From Tamarix chinensis (Eukaryota; Streptophyta; Magnoliopsida; Caryophyllales; Tamaricaceae), in the NCBI GenBank assembly GCA_030549775.1, contig CM060175.1:32343262-32407261 (forward strand): a stretch of 64,000 nucleotides of DNA. Reading direction: 5' to 3'. Below the pieces are notes generated by a model. That model had not been told where the DNA came from. It saw only the letters and a program-made list of their open reading frames with translations, and ran no database searches. Below, in pieces: positions 23,600 through 35,583 of this stretch; position 1 is the stretch's first letter, and each line of letters opens with the position of its first letter. Both the position numbers and the translations under genes were made by a program.

Positions 23600-26500
23600 A
23601 ATATACTTAATGTCTCTATATTTCTAGGATGTGTATTTTTTGACTCTAGTGCATCACACTCTTTTATGTCATCCATATTTGTAGCTAGAGCTAATTCGTT
23701 TTCTTCTAGTAGCCATTCTACTTCTTTTGTGTAACCCTTAGGGGATAGGATGAAATATTCTAGATTCTATAACATGGTGATCTTATTGGTTGGGAAAGTA
23801 TACTTCCCATTAGATCTCATGGATCTCGAATTATGTGACTTCAATGTAATTGTTGGAATTAGGGCTGAGCCAATTCGGTATTCGGTTTGGCTCGGCTCGT
23901 TAAAAGCTTGGTTTGGCTCGTTCGTTTAATTAAACGAGCCTCAAAATGAGGCTCGGGCTCGACTCGTTTATTAAACGAGCCGAGCTCAAGCCCGAAAAAG
24001 TTCGGCTCGGTTCATTTTTTGGCTTTGGCTCGTGAGCTCGGCTCGGTTCGGCTCGTTAAAAGCTTGGTTCGGCTCGTTTGTTTAGTTAAACAAATCGAGC
24101 TCAAACAACATTTTAGGCTCGTTAAGTTAAACGAGCCGACCCAAGCCTAAGGGTATTCGGCTTAGCTCGGCTCGTTTACAACCCTATTTGGAATGCACAT
24201 GTTAGGGAAGTACCAAACATTGATAGATTGTGTGCATGAATGTGTGCTTCTACAAAGAGAGAAGGATGTTAAGATCTCATTTAAGAAGTATGAGCCTAAC
24301 CCCTCTAGAAAGAGTGTGTCAACAATCATGATGAGTAACCTTATTTGTAAAGGGTATTTCTCTTCTTATTCTTTTTTCAAGATACCAAAGTGGTTGGGAT
24401 GCAATCATATGTTGAGTTCATTATGGACATATTGAAAAGGATGGAACCAATATCTAAAGCCCCATATATGGCACCTATGAAGATGAAATATCTCAAGGCC
24501 CATTTAATGGAGTAATTGGGGAAGGGTTACATCTGACCCAATATATCACTTTGTGGATCGCCAATCATGTATGTGAAGAAGAAGATGAGAGATTTAGGAT
24601 ATACATCGATTATCAAGATTTGAATTAGATTTTGGTAGAGAATCATTATCCATTGCTAAGTTAGGTAATCTATAAGACCAAGTAGAGGGAGCTAAGGTAT
24701 TCTCCAAGATTGATCTTTAGTCAGTGTACCATTAATTAAGGGTAGAAAGTGTAGGACATCTCTCAAACTACATTTTTGATAAGATATGGCCATTATGAGT
24801 TTATAGTAATACCTTTCGGACTCACTAATGTGACAGAAGTAATCATATCCTTAATGAATAATATATTTTAACCATTATTGGATCATTTCATCATGGTGTT
24901 AATAGAGGAAATACACATCCACTCTAGCGATCAAGAGATACATGAGCAGCATTTAAGACATACTTTTGCATTGTTAATATTACACTAATTGTATGCTAAA
25001 CTTTGAAAGTGTGAGTTCTAGCCAAATATAGTGGATATTATTGGACACATAATTTTTGAGGATGGAGTGGCAGTAGTTCCTTTCATGATTCAAGTAGTTT
25101 CTGGATGGCCAACACCAACTTTCGTCCAGAAGGCATATTTGTCTCGATAACTAAAGAAACAGGAAAAAAACTACCCAATGCATAACTTAAAGCTTCCTAG
25201 AATAGTGCTTTCTCTTAAGATCTAGAGACACTATCTTTATGGGGTGCAGTACAAGCTCTATAATGACTACATGGGCCTCAAGAACATCTGCAAGTAGGGG
25301 GAATTAAATTTAAGACATCATCGATGGTTGGAGTTGGTTAAGGATTACAACTTGGAGTAGATCTACCATGATTATAAGGTCATTGTGGTGGCTGACATAC
25401 TTAACCAAAAGTTATCACATCCCTTGAACATAATACCATTGTTGAATTCAAGAAGATAGGGATAAAGCTAATCATTGCTAGGATTTTAGAGGCATAGATG
25501 AGTGTACTCACTATTAATCCTTTCATCTTTGAGGAAATATGAGCAAATGAACTTGGAAATGTTAAGCCCGAATGGATCAAACAAGGTATCAAGGAAGGTA
25601 AAGCTTAAGGGTTTCAACTCCATGAAGAAGATAGTGATAGATATCGTGGTAAGTGGTGTGCACCCTAGAGATTTGAATATCATAAGATTAAGATCTTAGA
25701 GAAAGGACATTGAAATCTGTATTCTATCCATCTTGGAGGGACAAGTTGTACAAGAATTTGAGAAATGCATATTGGTGGCCCTAAATGAAGTGAGAGATAG
25801 CAGAATTTGTTACCTGAGATATGACAAGTTAAAATGTCAAGATTGAGCACAAGAGGCAAGTAGAGGTAGTACAGCCACTAGAAGTTCCTTAAGGAAAATA
25901 GGATAGGATATCAATGGAATTCATTTTAGGTCTTCCTAGGACCCATAATGGTTTTGAATCCATCTAGGTTGTTATGAATCACCTGACTATGTTAGAACTA
26001 TTCATACACATCAAGATAACTTGGAATGTGGAACTATTATCCAATATATAGCAAGTACGCTTCGTGATTACATTGGGTCCCTAGAAACATTGTGTCAAAT
26101 AAAGACTATAGATTTTTATCTCAATTTTGGCAAAGGTTGCAAGTCGGTTTTATGACTCAATTGAAGATGAGTACCACTTTTCACCTAGCCATGGATGGTA
26201 AAATAGAGAATACTATTTAGACCTTAGAGGATATGCTTCGAGCATGTGTGTTGGATTTTTGTGGTAGTTAGGAGGATTACCTAAACTTCATTGAGTTTTT
26301 CTAGAAAAATAGTTACTACACTTGCATATAGATGGAACCTATTGAAGCTTTATATAGGAGAAAGTGTTATAGTCCCTTATGTTGGAATGATGTCATCAAG
26401 ATTATTATGTTGGGACCAAAACTGGTTGAGGAGACAACAAGGTAAGTTTAACTAATTCAAGATTAGATAAGACAAATATAGGACCGACGGAAGACTTATG

Positions 26501-26940
26501 TAGAACTAAGAAGATGAACCGAGGGTTATAAGGTGGTTATAGATTCTTCTTGAGGGTCTCTCCTAGCATGGAATTTATAAGGTTCAGCAAGAATGATAAA
26601 TTTATCCCTAAGTACATCACAACATATGAAATTGTGGATCACATTGGCAAGGTCACTTACCGCCTAGTCTTACCGATGGAATTATTGTGTGTACACGATA
26701 TCTTTCACATATCCTAGTTGAGGAAGTACGTAGTGGTTCCTTTGTATGTCATTCAATCAGTCATTAGAACTTAATGGATCATTAACATACGAAGAACTAC
26801 TAGTAAGCATCACAACAAGATTTTTTTTTTTACAAATAAAGAGTGTCCCACTAGTAATGCTACTTTAGTCACAATATTGCGCCACAGAGGCTACTTAGGA
26901 GACCAAGGAGGATATTTGCATGAAATACCTAGAATTATTC
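23600..26940 (+). pseudogene. Gypsy pol remnant (PR-RT-RH-INT-chromodomain), element E
   Basis: The protease active site VFFDSSASHSFMSS (about 23630-23675) has Ser for the Gly of D-S-G. The protease is split by the MITE at 23860-24186 and resumes as GMHMLGKYQTLIDC. RT shows IMYVKKKM (about 24565) and [15 protein letters not shown] (about 24785-24830), and its catalytic pair reads L-I-E-E instead of Y/F-I-D-D (about 24900). RNase H has LNLRHHRWLELVKDYN (about 25305-25350). The integrase core keeps the Glu region ([21 protein letters not shown], about 26190-26260) and LCWNDVIKI. The end has GKVTYRLVLPMEL (about 26650-26690) and a chromodomain-like TEAT-ETKEDI tail near 26885. Frameshifts and stops are numerous. 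Confidence 0.85.
23860..24186. mobile_element. hAT-type MITE in the protease of element E
   Basis: A 327-bp GC-richer insert runs from TAGGGCTGAG to TACAACCCTA, so its ends are inverted (TAGGGYTG). It is flanked by 8-bp direct repeats GTTGGAAT (23852-23859) and TTTGGAAT (24187-24194), seven of eight identical. The interior consists of GGCTCGGCTCGTT / AACGAGCCGAGC repeats and palindromes. Eight-base duplications with TAGGG ends are typical of hAT MITEs. Taking it out restores the protease reading VIVGMHMLGKYQ across the junction, which confirms the borders. There is no coding capacity. Confidence 0.85.
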
Positions 26941-27097
26941 TCCTAGTGTAATGTTTACTATATAGTTCTTATTGTTTTTGTAAGGGGGTGGCCTTTTTAC
27001 CTTATTAAATGTATTGTGAGAGCTGTTGTGTGTGTGTGCTATACCTAGGTCTTAGTTAGTAGGCTTTGGAGATGCAAAATATTTAATGGGGTTGTGC

Positions 27098-29147
27098 TGT
27101 AATACCCCATTTTTTGTGAGGTTGTTGAATGAGGAATTATGACATTTGTTGATGTTTGATTTTGATTTCAAAGTATAAATAAGTTTTGGGAAAAGTTGGA
27201 TTTGAATAAGCATTGGAAATTTTATAACTTGAGTTTCAGGTGGACTAATTGACTGGATCCATCAATTGATTGACTTGTTCATCATTCAAACTAAAATATT
27301 TTTCTCTAATAAATCGATTAATAGGTTGGGGAATCAATCGATTGGTCTATAGAATGGTTGACTGAGAGGTTAAACTTATCAACTAGTTTGTGAAGAAGAG
27401 TACATTTTCAAAACTCTATTTTTTGGAAAAAAATCCTTAAACTAAAATGGAACCTTGATAACCTCATTCCAAATTGTTCTTAAAGATTCTTAGCCTTTCT
27501 TATCATGTATTTAGCCTAAAATTCGACCTCAAACAAATCTAAGATGTATAATTAGGACAATTTAGGGGGAATATGATCATAGCCTTATCTTCTTCCACTT
27601 CTTTTCTCTGCATAATTTTAGAATCATTGATTTGATTCTATATATGCTTCTCCTTAGCTTGGAGATTCCTTCCATGTTGGTTTTTCATTTACCCTATTGT
27701 GTTTGGCATTTCTAGGCTAGATTGACCTCTTGCTCTTGAGAATCGCCTTTTTAGATTTGGAAAAGAGGTCCACTTATCTTGGATAAAATCTATGTGTTCA
27801 ACTAACATTCGAATAATAGGAAGTAGGGTTTGTCAATCTATACTTGGCCACACTCATGAATGTATCAGTTTTTTAACTCTAAACCTAATTACCCCTTCTA
27901 TTCACCTTTCTTTCAACCATTAAAGTAGTTCAACTCCCTTTGAAGGTATGTTCTTTCCTATAAAATTTGAGGATTAATTGGTTCCTTCCATTATTTAAAG
28001 CCTTTCACTAGCTCCTTCTTGTTTATGTTGAAGTAAGGGAGGGTTTGATTTAGGAGAAAGTTGAAATAACTTTTCAAGAGAATCCCTTCTTGTTTGCTAA
28101 GCTTGGTAAGTAATTTTCTTCTTCTAATTCGATTTTGATTTAAAAAAATTTGTATTGAAATTCTAAAGCTTTGACTCTATTTTTGATATTTGAAAGGTTG
28201 AGTTGTCTTTATTTTTTTTTAGGAAAATTTATCTACATCAAGTCTTTTTTAATTCTAAAATGTGACTTGGTTAAGCATGTGTGTTATGAAACCTTTAAAG
28301 TCATGGTTTTACATGTTGGTAAGAGTATTTGGTTTTCATATTTGGTATTAGAGGATTATGTTATACAATTTGAGATGAACACATGAGTTTTTAAGGAAAA
28401 CATGATTATTTGATTATTTGTGAAATATTAAACTATTATAGGCTAGAAAGCGGTAATGTGATGATAGCCCATGTTTCAACTTGGTTTGTTCGGGATTTTT
28501 AAATACGATCTACATGAACATGTTTGTTTTGTGTTGTTTGAGGGAAATTGATCAACTATTTTGGTCTAATATATTATTTGGTCCTTAGAATAGTTAACTA
28601 GTCGACCCAAACTATAAACCGGTAAGTTTGTGGTGACGTTTGTCTTGCTCTCTACTTAAACCCATTAATTTTTTAGAAGAAGTGATCGATTGGTCTATGA
28701 AGAGTGGGCTAGTTTATCTAAATCAACTATTTTGAGGAAACCCTAGGTTTGACTAAGCTAAGCCAATAAACTAGTCAACCTAAATCAATCAATTTGTTCG
28801 CGCAACTGATGTACTAGTTTGTACATCTGACTGACTAGTTTGGTTAAACAATTTGATTTGTTCAGCTAGATTGTATGATTTTTTTTCTTGACTTGGATAT
28901 GCTTTGAGATTATATATAACACTATTATATGATAATTCAATGAGTAAAATAAATCTAATGACATGGATTAACAACATAATGGATGGATTAAATGAATCAT
29001 GACACATGATATGCTTAATGGCATTTTAAAAGTCTTGATGGTTAAACCTGACAAATTATTCAGCAGCTTAAAAAGGGAAATCAAATCCATGAATTTATCT
29101 TGACCAGATTAAGATTATGACATCAAATATTATTGAGTAAGAATTAA
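27098..29147 (+). repeat. 3' LTR of element E, truncated on the right
   Basis: It starts with TGTAATACCCC after ATTTAATGGGG. The first 300 bp have ATCGATT/TTGGT-type short repeats as in the LTR of element A, and a similar block recurs at 28590-28830. It runs without interruption to 29147, where a CACTA terminus begins. No LTR end (TTACA) was found, so either the CACTA element inserted here or the right part was lost. Confidence 0.7.
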
Positions 29148-29865
29148 CACTACTACAAACACGGGAAATAATAACGGGATATTAATAACAGTAGTTCGAA
29201 AACCGTTGTCAAATGCGTGAAAATTAATCGGCGGGAAGTTTTGATAACGGTTCTTGTTAAAAACCGTTATTAAAAGGGCAACGTTAAAATTTGGACGGAT
29301 GTTTTAATAACGATTTTATATAAATCGTTATTAAAAGAGGATTTAATAACGGTTCATATTAGAACCGTTGTCAAAAGTCAGAAGCTTTTAATGACGGTTC
29401 CTGGAAGAACCGTTATTAAAAGATGTTTTAATAACGGTTCTCTCAGGAACCGTTATTAAAACCCCAAAATCAAACTTTTATTTCGCTCGGTTCTATTTTG
29501 TGCCAAAGTTTTTAGACTCTCTGCACTTTCGTTCTCTTGCTCTCCTTCCTTCTCCTTGCAAACCCTCTCACCGCCACACCATGCACCACCAACTCGCACC
29601 ACCAGGCTCCTTTCAAGTAAAGGAAACCCTCGCACCGCCAACTCTCCACCACACCTCTACCATTGTTCTGAAGCTAGCTGGCACTTGCACCTTCATCCTT
29701 CGTCGTGTTTGAAGCCCTTGCCTCTCTCAACATTCTCACCATCGTGTTTGTAGCTAGTTCACTTTATGTATGTGTTTGTTCTTCCTTTCGTTTGTTTGTT
29801 ATTGAAAGATTGTGGTTTGTCGTTCGAAAATGTGTTGGCTGAAAATTTTGCTGTTTGTTGTTGAA
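29148..29865 (+). mobile_element. CACTA (En/Spm) transposon 5' end fragment
   Basis: The terminus CACTACTACAAAC at 29148 is the classic CACTA inverted-repeat end, preceded by TAA, a possible 3-bp target duplication. Five consecutive hairpin-forming subterminal repeats follow (29235-29462), then a pyrimidine-rich segment (29500-29700) that could be a 5' untranslated region. No transposase (TNP2-type) domain and no opposite terminus was found in the window. The fragment ends abruptly in LTR-derived sequence at 29866. Confidence 0.75.
29198..29462. repeat. Subterminal hairpin array of the CACTA end
   Basis: A half copy (29198) and five inverted repeats are built on TAATAACGGTT and AACCGTTATTA, at about 29241-29277, 29301-29337, 29341-29378, 29387-29423 and 29424-29461. 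Each can fold into a hairpin of 13-16 bp with a short loop. The last has arms TTTTAATAACGGTTC and GGAACCGTTATTAAAA. Confidence 0.85.
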
Positions 29866-29958
29866 TTTGTTGAGCTCGGGATCCCCCACTATTATAGTCG
29901 GTGGATCGGTCACTTATAGGGAAGAACACACCTAACCACTATTATATGCCGATGGATC
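29866..29958 (-). repeat. Inverted LTR shard (93 bp)
   Basis: The stretch from TTTGTTGAGCTC to GATGGATC is the reverse complement of 35278-35369 in the LTR downstream, with only a few mismatches. It carries two of the AATAGTGG cassette units. Its left edge meets the CACTA fragment and its right edge meets integrase-coding sequence of opposite orientation, so it marks a rearrangement junction. Confidence 0.85.
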
Positions 29959-31250
29959 TGAAATGTCGTATCATGGAGGAAGGACATCAGACCCCTTATT
30001 CAGTCCATCCTGAGGGAGATAAATTATACAAGGATCTGAGGAAGATCTACTGGTGGCCCCGCATGAAGCAGGAAGTTGTCGAGTTTGTGTCCCGATGTTT
30101 GGTGTGTCAAAAGGTTAAGATCGAACACCAGAGGCTGGCGAGACTACTTCAGCCCTTAGAGGTACCAAGATGGAAGTGAGAATCCATCTCTATGGATTTC
30201 TTCAGTGGGTTACCAAGGACTAGGAGTGGTTGTGACACCATCTGGGTTGTCGTGGACAGATTGACTAAGTCGGTCGTGTTCATTCCGATCAAATCCACAT
30301 GGAGTATGGATTAGCTAGCGAGGGCCTATATGAAGTTTGTGGTCAGGCGACATGGGGTCCCGATGGACATTGTGTCGGATAGGGATTCAAGGTTCGTCTC
30401 CCATTTCTAGGGGGAAGCTACAGGAGGTCTTAGGGATAAAGTTGAAGATGAGCACAACTTTCCATCCTGCCACTGATGGGAAGACGGATCGGACAATACA
30501 GACCCTAGAGGATATGCTAAGGGCCTGTGTGCTAGATTTTCTAGGTAGTTGGGAGAAATGCCTGCACCTAATAGAGTTCTCGTACAACAACAGCTACCAT
30601 GCCAGTATTGGGATGGCTCCCTTTAAATCTTTGTATGAGCAGAAGTGTCGGACCCCCTTGTGTTGGAATGACATTAGCGAGACCATAGTGTTGGGACCTG
30701 AGCTGATCGACGAGATGACTAAGCGGGTTCGGTAGATTCAGGACAAGATGAGGATAGCACAGAGCAGACAGAAGAGTTATGTAGATCGAAAACGCCGAGA
30801 GGGTGACTTTGAACCTGGGGAAAAGATATTATTGAGGGTATCCCCCACGAAGGGCATTTAGAGGTTTGGCTACAGGGGAAGCTGAGCCCGAGGTACATCG
30901 GCCCCTTTGAGATTCTGGAGTGGGTAGGCGAGGTTTCCTATCGATTAGCTCTCCCTCTAGAGTTGGCACGAGTTCATAATGTGTTCCATGTCTCACAGTT
31001 ACGGAAATACATTGCTGACCCATCCCATGTGATGTGTCCAGATGAGATAGAGTTGGATGACTCCTTGAGCTACGAAGAGTGACCAGTGCAGATCCTCGAT
31101 ACCAAGCTGCAGAGGACCTGCACAAGTGTAGTTCCTCTTGTCAAGGTCCTATAGAGTAGACATGAAGCGGAAGAAGCCACCTGGGAGTCAGAGAAGGACA
31201 TGCGCGAAGTATACCCGGAACTCTCCGTTGTAGGTACGACCATCCCTAAC
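29959..31250 (+). pseudogene. Chromovirus integrase with chromodomain-like tail, element F (5'-truncated)
   Basis: The best-preserved coding fragment in the window. It begins inside the integrase zinc-binding domain (GHQTPYSVHPEGDKLYKDL, then CLVCQKVKIEHQRLARLLQP with the C-x2-C pair). The catalytic core follows: [16 protein letters not shown] (first Asp), [12 protein letters not shown] (second Asp, about 30380), and [15 protein letters not shown], where the catalytic Glu codon is GAT (Asp) at 30487-30489. [13 protein letters not shown] and [20 protein letters not shown] form the GPY/F module, and VVPLVKVL-SRHEAEEATWES plus EKDMREVYPEL is the chromodomain-like tail. Stops lie at 30177, 30312, 30408, 30733, 31080 and 31152, with frameshifts near 30410 and 30880. 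RT, RNase H and gag are absent. Tekay/Del clade is likely. Confidence 0.9.
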
Positions 31251-31375
31251 AGATTTTTTTTCCTTTAAGGGGGTAGTTGTATAGTTACTTAGAATAGTTG
31301 TGCCCCTATCCGCTTAGAGCATCCTATCCTTAACTCTAGGAGAGTTGCGAGTGACTTCGAGGACGAAGTCTTTCT

Positions 31376-31386
31376 TTGAGGGGGTA
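31376..31386 (+). other. polypurine tract of element F
   Basis: TGAGGGGGTAG precedes the LTR start TGGAATACCCC at 31391. A similar AAGGGGGTAG occurs further up at about 31267-31276. Confidence 0.6.
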
Positions 31387-32235
31387 GTGATGGAATACCC
31401 CAAACCCTAATTTAGGAATTTGGCAAAATAGGGATTTATTTAGGGAATTAAGTAAATAAATTATTTTATTAAAAACTAAGTGGAAGCAATAAAGGAAAAA
31501 AAAGGAGAAAATAATAAAGGAATTACTTAGGAAAAATTTGGACTTTTTACTAACTAACATGGATGTTAATGAAAACTTACCCAAAATAGCCTAATTAATC
31601 TAAAAATGGATTTAATTATTTTTCTTAAAATAATTATTATTAAATTTAAATATATAACTTAGTTATATAAATAAATAAAGACCAAATACTCCCTACCCAA
31701 CCATTATATCTTTTTATTTTTCCTTTTCCTTTCTTCCTTTCTTTACCTTTTTCCTTTTTCTCCTCTCCTTATTTTCCCCTCTTTTCCCCCGATTGGGCCA
31801 GCTTTGGCCCAAACTCCCCTGGCCCGTCTTGTGCAGCCCAGGCGTGTTATCCATGCCCCCCGCCTATTCTTCCCAACCAAACCACCGTTCCCATCTTTTC
31901 TTTCTTTCCCTGGACCGTTCAGTCCACCCCGCCCTGTCTTCTTCTTCCTCACGTGGATTGCGACCCCCGACCTGTAGTCCTACACCTGCCAATGGCCACC
32001 TGCTCCGTCCGGCTGTCCTCCTCTGCCACCCCCATCACTTTCCTTTCCATTTTCGACCCAGCCTACTCATCCTCCCTCCTCACGCGTGCTACCACCCTTT
32101 CCTTTTCCCCACCCCGAGCCAAACAAGCCCTGCGATTTGTAGGCCATGCACCGCCTGCCACCACCAACCAGCAACCTGCCTCACCTGCCCACAAGTTTTC
32201 TCTTCTCCCTTTGTCATTTTTCCCCTCAATAGGCC

Positions 32236-32243
32236 TACAAATA
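32236..32243 (+). promoter_or_regulatory. Degenerate TATA box of the element F LTR
   Basis: TACAAATA lies 845 bases into the LTR, in the same context as the intact TATAAATA of the solo LTR (39830-39837). Position and context suggest the core promoter with one transition in the box. Confidence 0.5.
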
Positions 32244-32899
32244 CACCCTCGAGGCTGCCATAGCCGAGCTCTCTTTTTTGCAAGCCTAGAAACCTTACCG
32301 CTCGCCGCCGCCCAAACAGACTCATAATCCGCCACCGCCGGTGACCGCCGCAACAAACGCCACCCACTGAGACCATCCTTGCACTTCCCTCTACGAAACC
32401 ATACCACCATCACCCCTTGCCTCGGCCCTACACATGCTGCCTCGGCCGTGCGAAATCGCCAACCCGAGCAGTCCACTCCAGCCCATCGTTGCCCCTTGCG
32501 CTGCCTTTCGCCATCAATCCCGTCTCTACCAACACCTCCCTCACCCTCCGAAACACCCAGGGAACCTTCCCCTACCTTTCCATACCTCCATCTCCCCTTG
32601 CCTCCCTCTCCTTCTACTTCACCTTCGGCCGCCCCACCAACCATCGTGCGCCGCCACTCACAGCTACACCACCACCCTCATTTCACCTCTCTTCACCTGC
32701 TGCACCTTCCTCCACCTCAAACACCCCTCCACTTCCTTTCTCTTAGCTTACATATCCATCTTTCCCCTCTCTTCCTCCTCCAACGCTGCCACCACACACC
32801 GCCGCCGGTTCCACAACTAACCTGAGGTGGTGCTCCAACTTCCCCAGCCCCTAAACTATTTTTCTATAAGTGTTAATAATTTTTTGTAATATTAATGGT

Positions 32900-33530
<631 letters not shown>

Positions 33531-35216
33531 ATTTCTATTATTGTGACAAAAACATTTGAACCCTTATATTATTATTATTTAAAATACAACTTTTGTCATT
33601 ATTATCTTTAGGAATATTTGTACTTTGTTGGTATTGTAATTATTTAATTATTCTTTTAACCTTAACACTATTATTAGACTTAGCCTTAAAAATACTAGGG
33701 TTTCTATCACTATAAGCATTAGCATTAGCATTAGCATTAGCATTATCATTATTAGTATTATCACTATTTTTGCTATAATTAGTATTACTACTATTATTAG
33801 AAGGATAAAGCTATTAGCTTAATAATATAAGTATAGCAATAAATATTAACATAAACATATTTTGACTAGTAACATCTAGTAAGCTAACTTGAAGATAAGA
33901 CTCTAGTTTTCACATATAATACTCCCTTTAATAATAATAATAATAATAATTCTAATCTTAGACTAAAATAAGGAGTGATGGTACTTTTGAGGGAAACTAA
34001 TACTTAGTATTTTCCCTTTTATAGGTGAATCTAACCAAAACCCTAAGGAGTTGTAGGAGCGTGCTCCAAGCCTAGCGTCGCTTTAGATAATGATATAGCT
34101 AAGGCCCATGTGTGTTATGTGACTTGTATGCCTTGGATTCTTTATATTTCATGTTATATTATGTATCCTATTATTTTCCTTAACTTTTCTTATGTATACC
34201 GCAACTTGGAGTTGAGGTATGTTTTGTATGTGTTCTTATGGCATGAATATGAAATGTATATGTGATGATTGTGGTGTGATATGATATGGCCCTCTGAGAC
34301 ATGCATGCTAGGACAAATGATATTATGATATGGGACATGAAAGGATAAAAAGAAACAAATGGGAAGTGAGATGCTAAGGGGGATATGAGGTTGACCAAAA
34401 TGAACGAGAGATGAGAACCATGCATAGAAATTCTAGGGTTGCATGGGGACTTCGAGAGTTTGCATGGGGGAAATCTTCACGTGAGAAAGGTTGATTTAGG
34501 GTGTAAATAAGCTAAGGGGAGAGTTGTGGAGTGATTAGAGACTTGGGATGAAAAATATTACATAGGTCAGTGTAAGGGTGTATAAGGGACCCGATTAGGG
34601 TTTTGGGAGGAAGTAAAAAGTCTGGAAATTGTGGAAGTAAAAATGATTAAGGGAGAGTGGAGTATGGATTAAGAATGGAGATTTATTATATAAGGGGTGA
34701 ATATGGGTGTAATGGGAGAGAAGGAATATTGAGTGAGAAATAAAGAGGTTACTTGTGGGAGAAGAAAGGTACTAGGGTTTGAAGTGGTCAACTAGGGTTT
34801 TTCCGGTCATATGTAGAATCATGTGGTAAAGCGATATGATTTGGGATTGGATCGAATGAGTTAAGGTATGGGGTGATAAACGAGGTAATGGTAGAGTAAG
34901 TGAGAGAGGGGGTTGGGCCACATCGGTCCAATTAGGGTTTTCAAAGGAAAACCCTAGGGGATGATAGTAGGTGGAGTTGATGTCATAAGGTGTTGGGCCT
35001 AACCCACACCCGTAGGAGTTGGGTTTTTCATTAAAGGGTAAGTGTAAAGGGGAATGGATGTGGGGGTGTGATAAGGGGCGCAGGAGTCTCAAGATACGGG
35101 ATGAGCCCCCTTGGGAGGATAGAAGTAGAAGGTAGTTGATATGCATGTCAAGGGTGAAAAAGCTTTATCTAATAAGACATGAATAAGATACTAATCACTT
35201 AAAGAGTAAGATTGTT

Positions 35217-35583
35217 GAGCCGGGCCCAGACCGATCCACCGGCATAATAGTGGCCAGGTGCCGGGGTGCCCTGGAGATCGATCCACCGGCATATAATAGT
35301 GGTTAGGTGTGTTTACCCTATAAGTGACCGATCCACCGGCTATAATAGTGGGGGATCCGGAGCTCAACAAACCAAACACTATGTTGCTAATGAATCATGG
35401 GAAAGCTACTATATACTTATAGTGAAACACCATGAAAGTTGAGGCCAGACCGATCCACGAGCATAATACTGGCCAGGAGAGTTCTACCTTGGAGACCAAT
35501 CCACCGGCATATAATAGTGGTTAGGTGCATTTTTCCCTATAAGTGACCGATCCACGAGCTATAATAGTGGGGTTCCCGTACTC
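35217..35583 (+). repeat. Cassette blocks in the element F LTR
   Basis: Two blocks (35217-35366 and 35446-35583) each hold three units of GATCCACCGGC (or GATCCACGAGC) followed by (TAT)AATAGTGG. The linkers are GCCAGG..CCCTGGAGA and TTAGGTG..CCCTATAAGTGACC. The CCAC and GTGG edges can pair as short hairpins. The upstream anchor CACTTAAAGAG is at 35195-35205. Confidence 0.9.
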
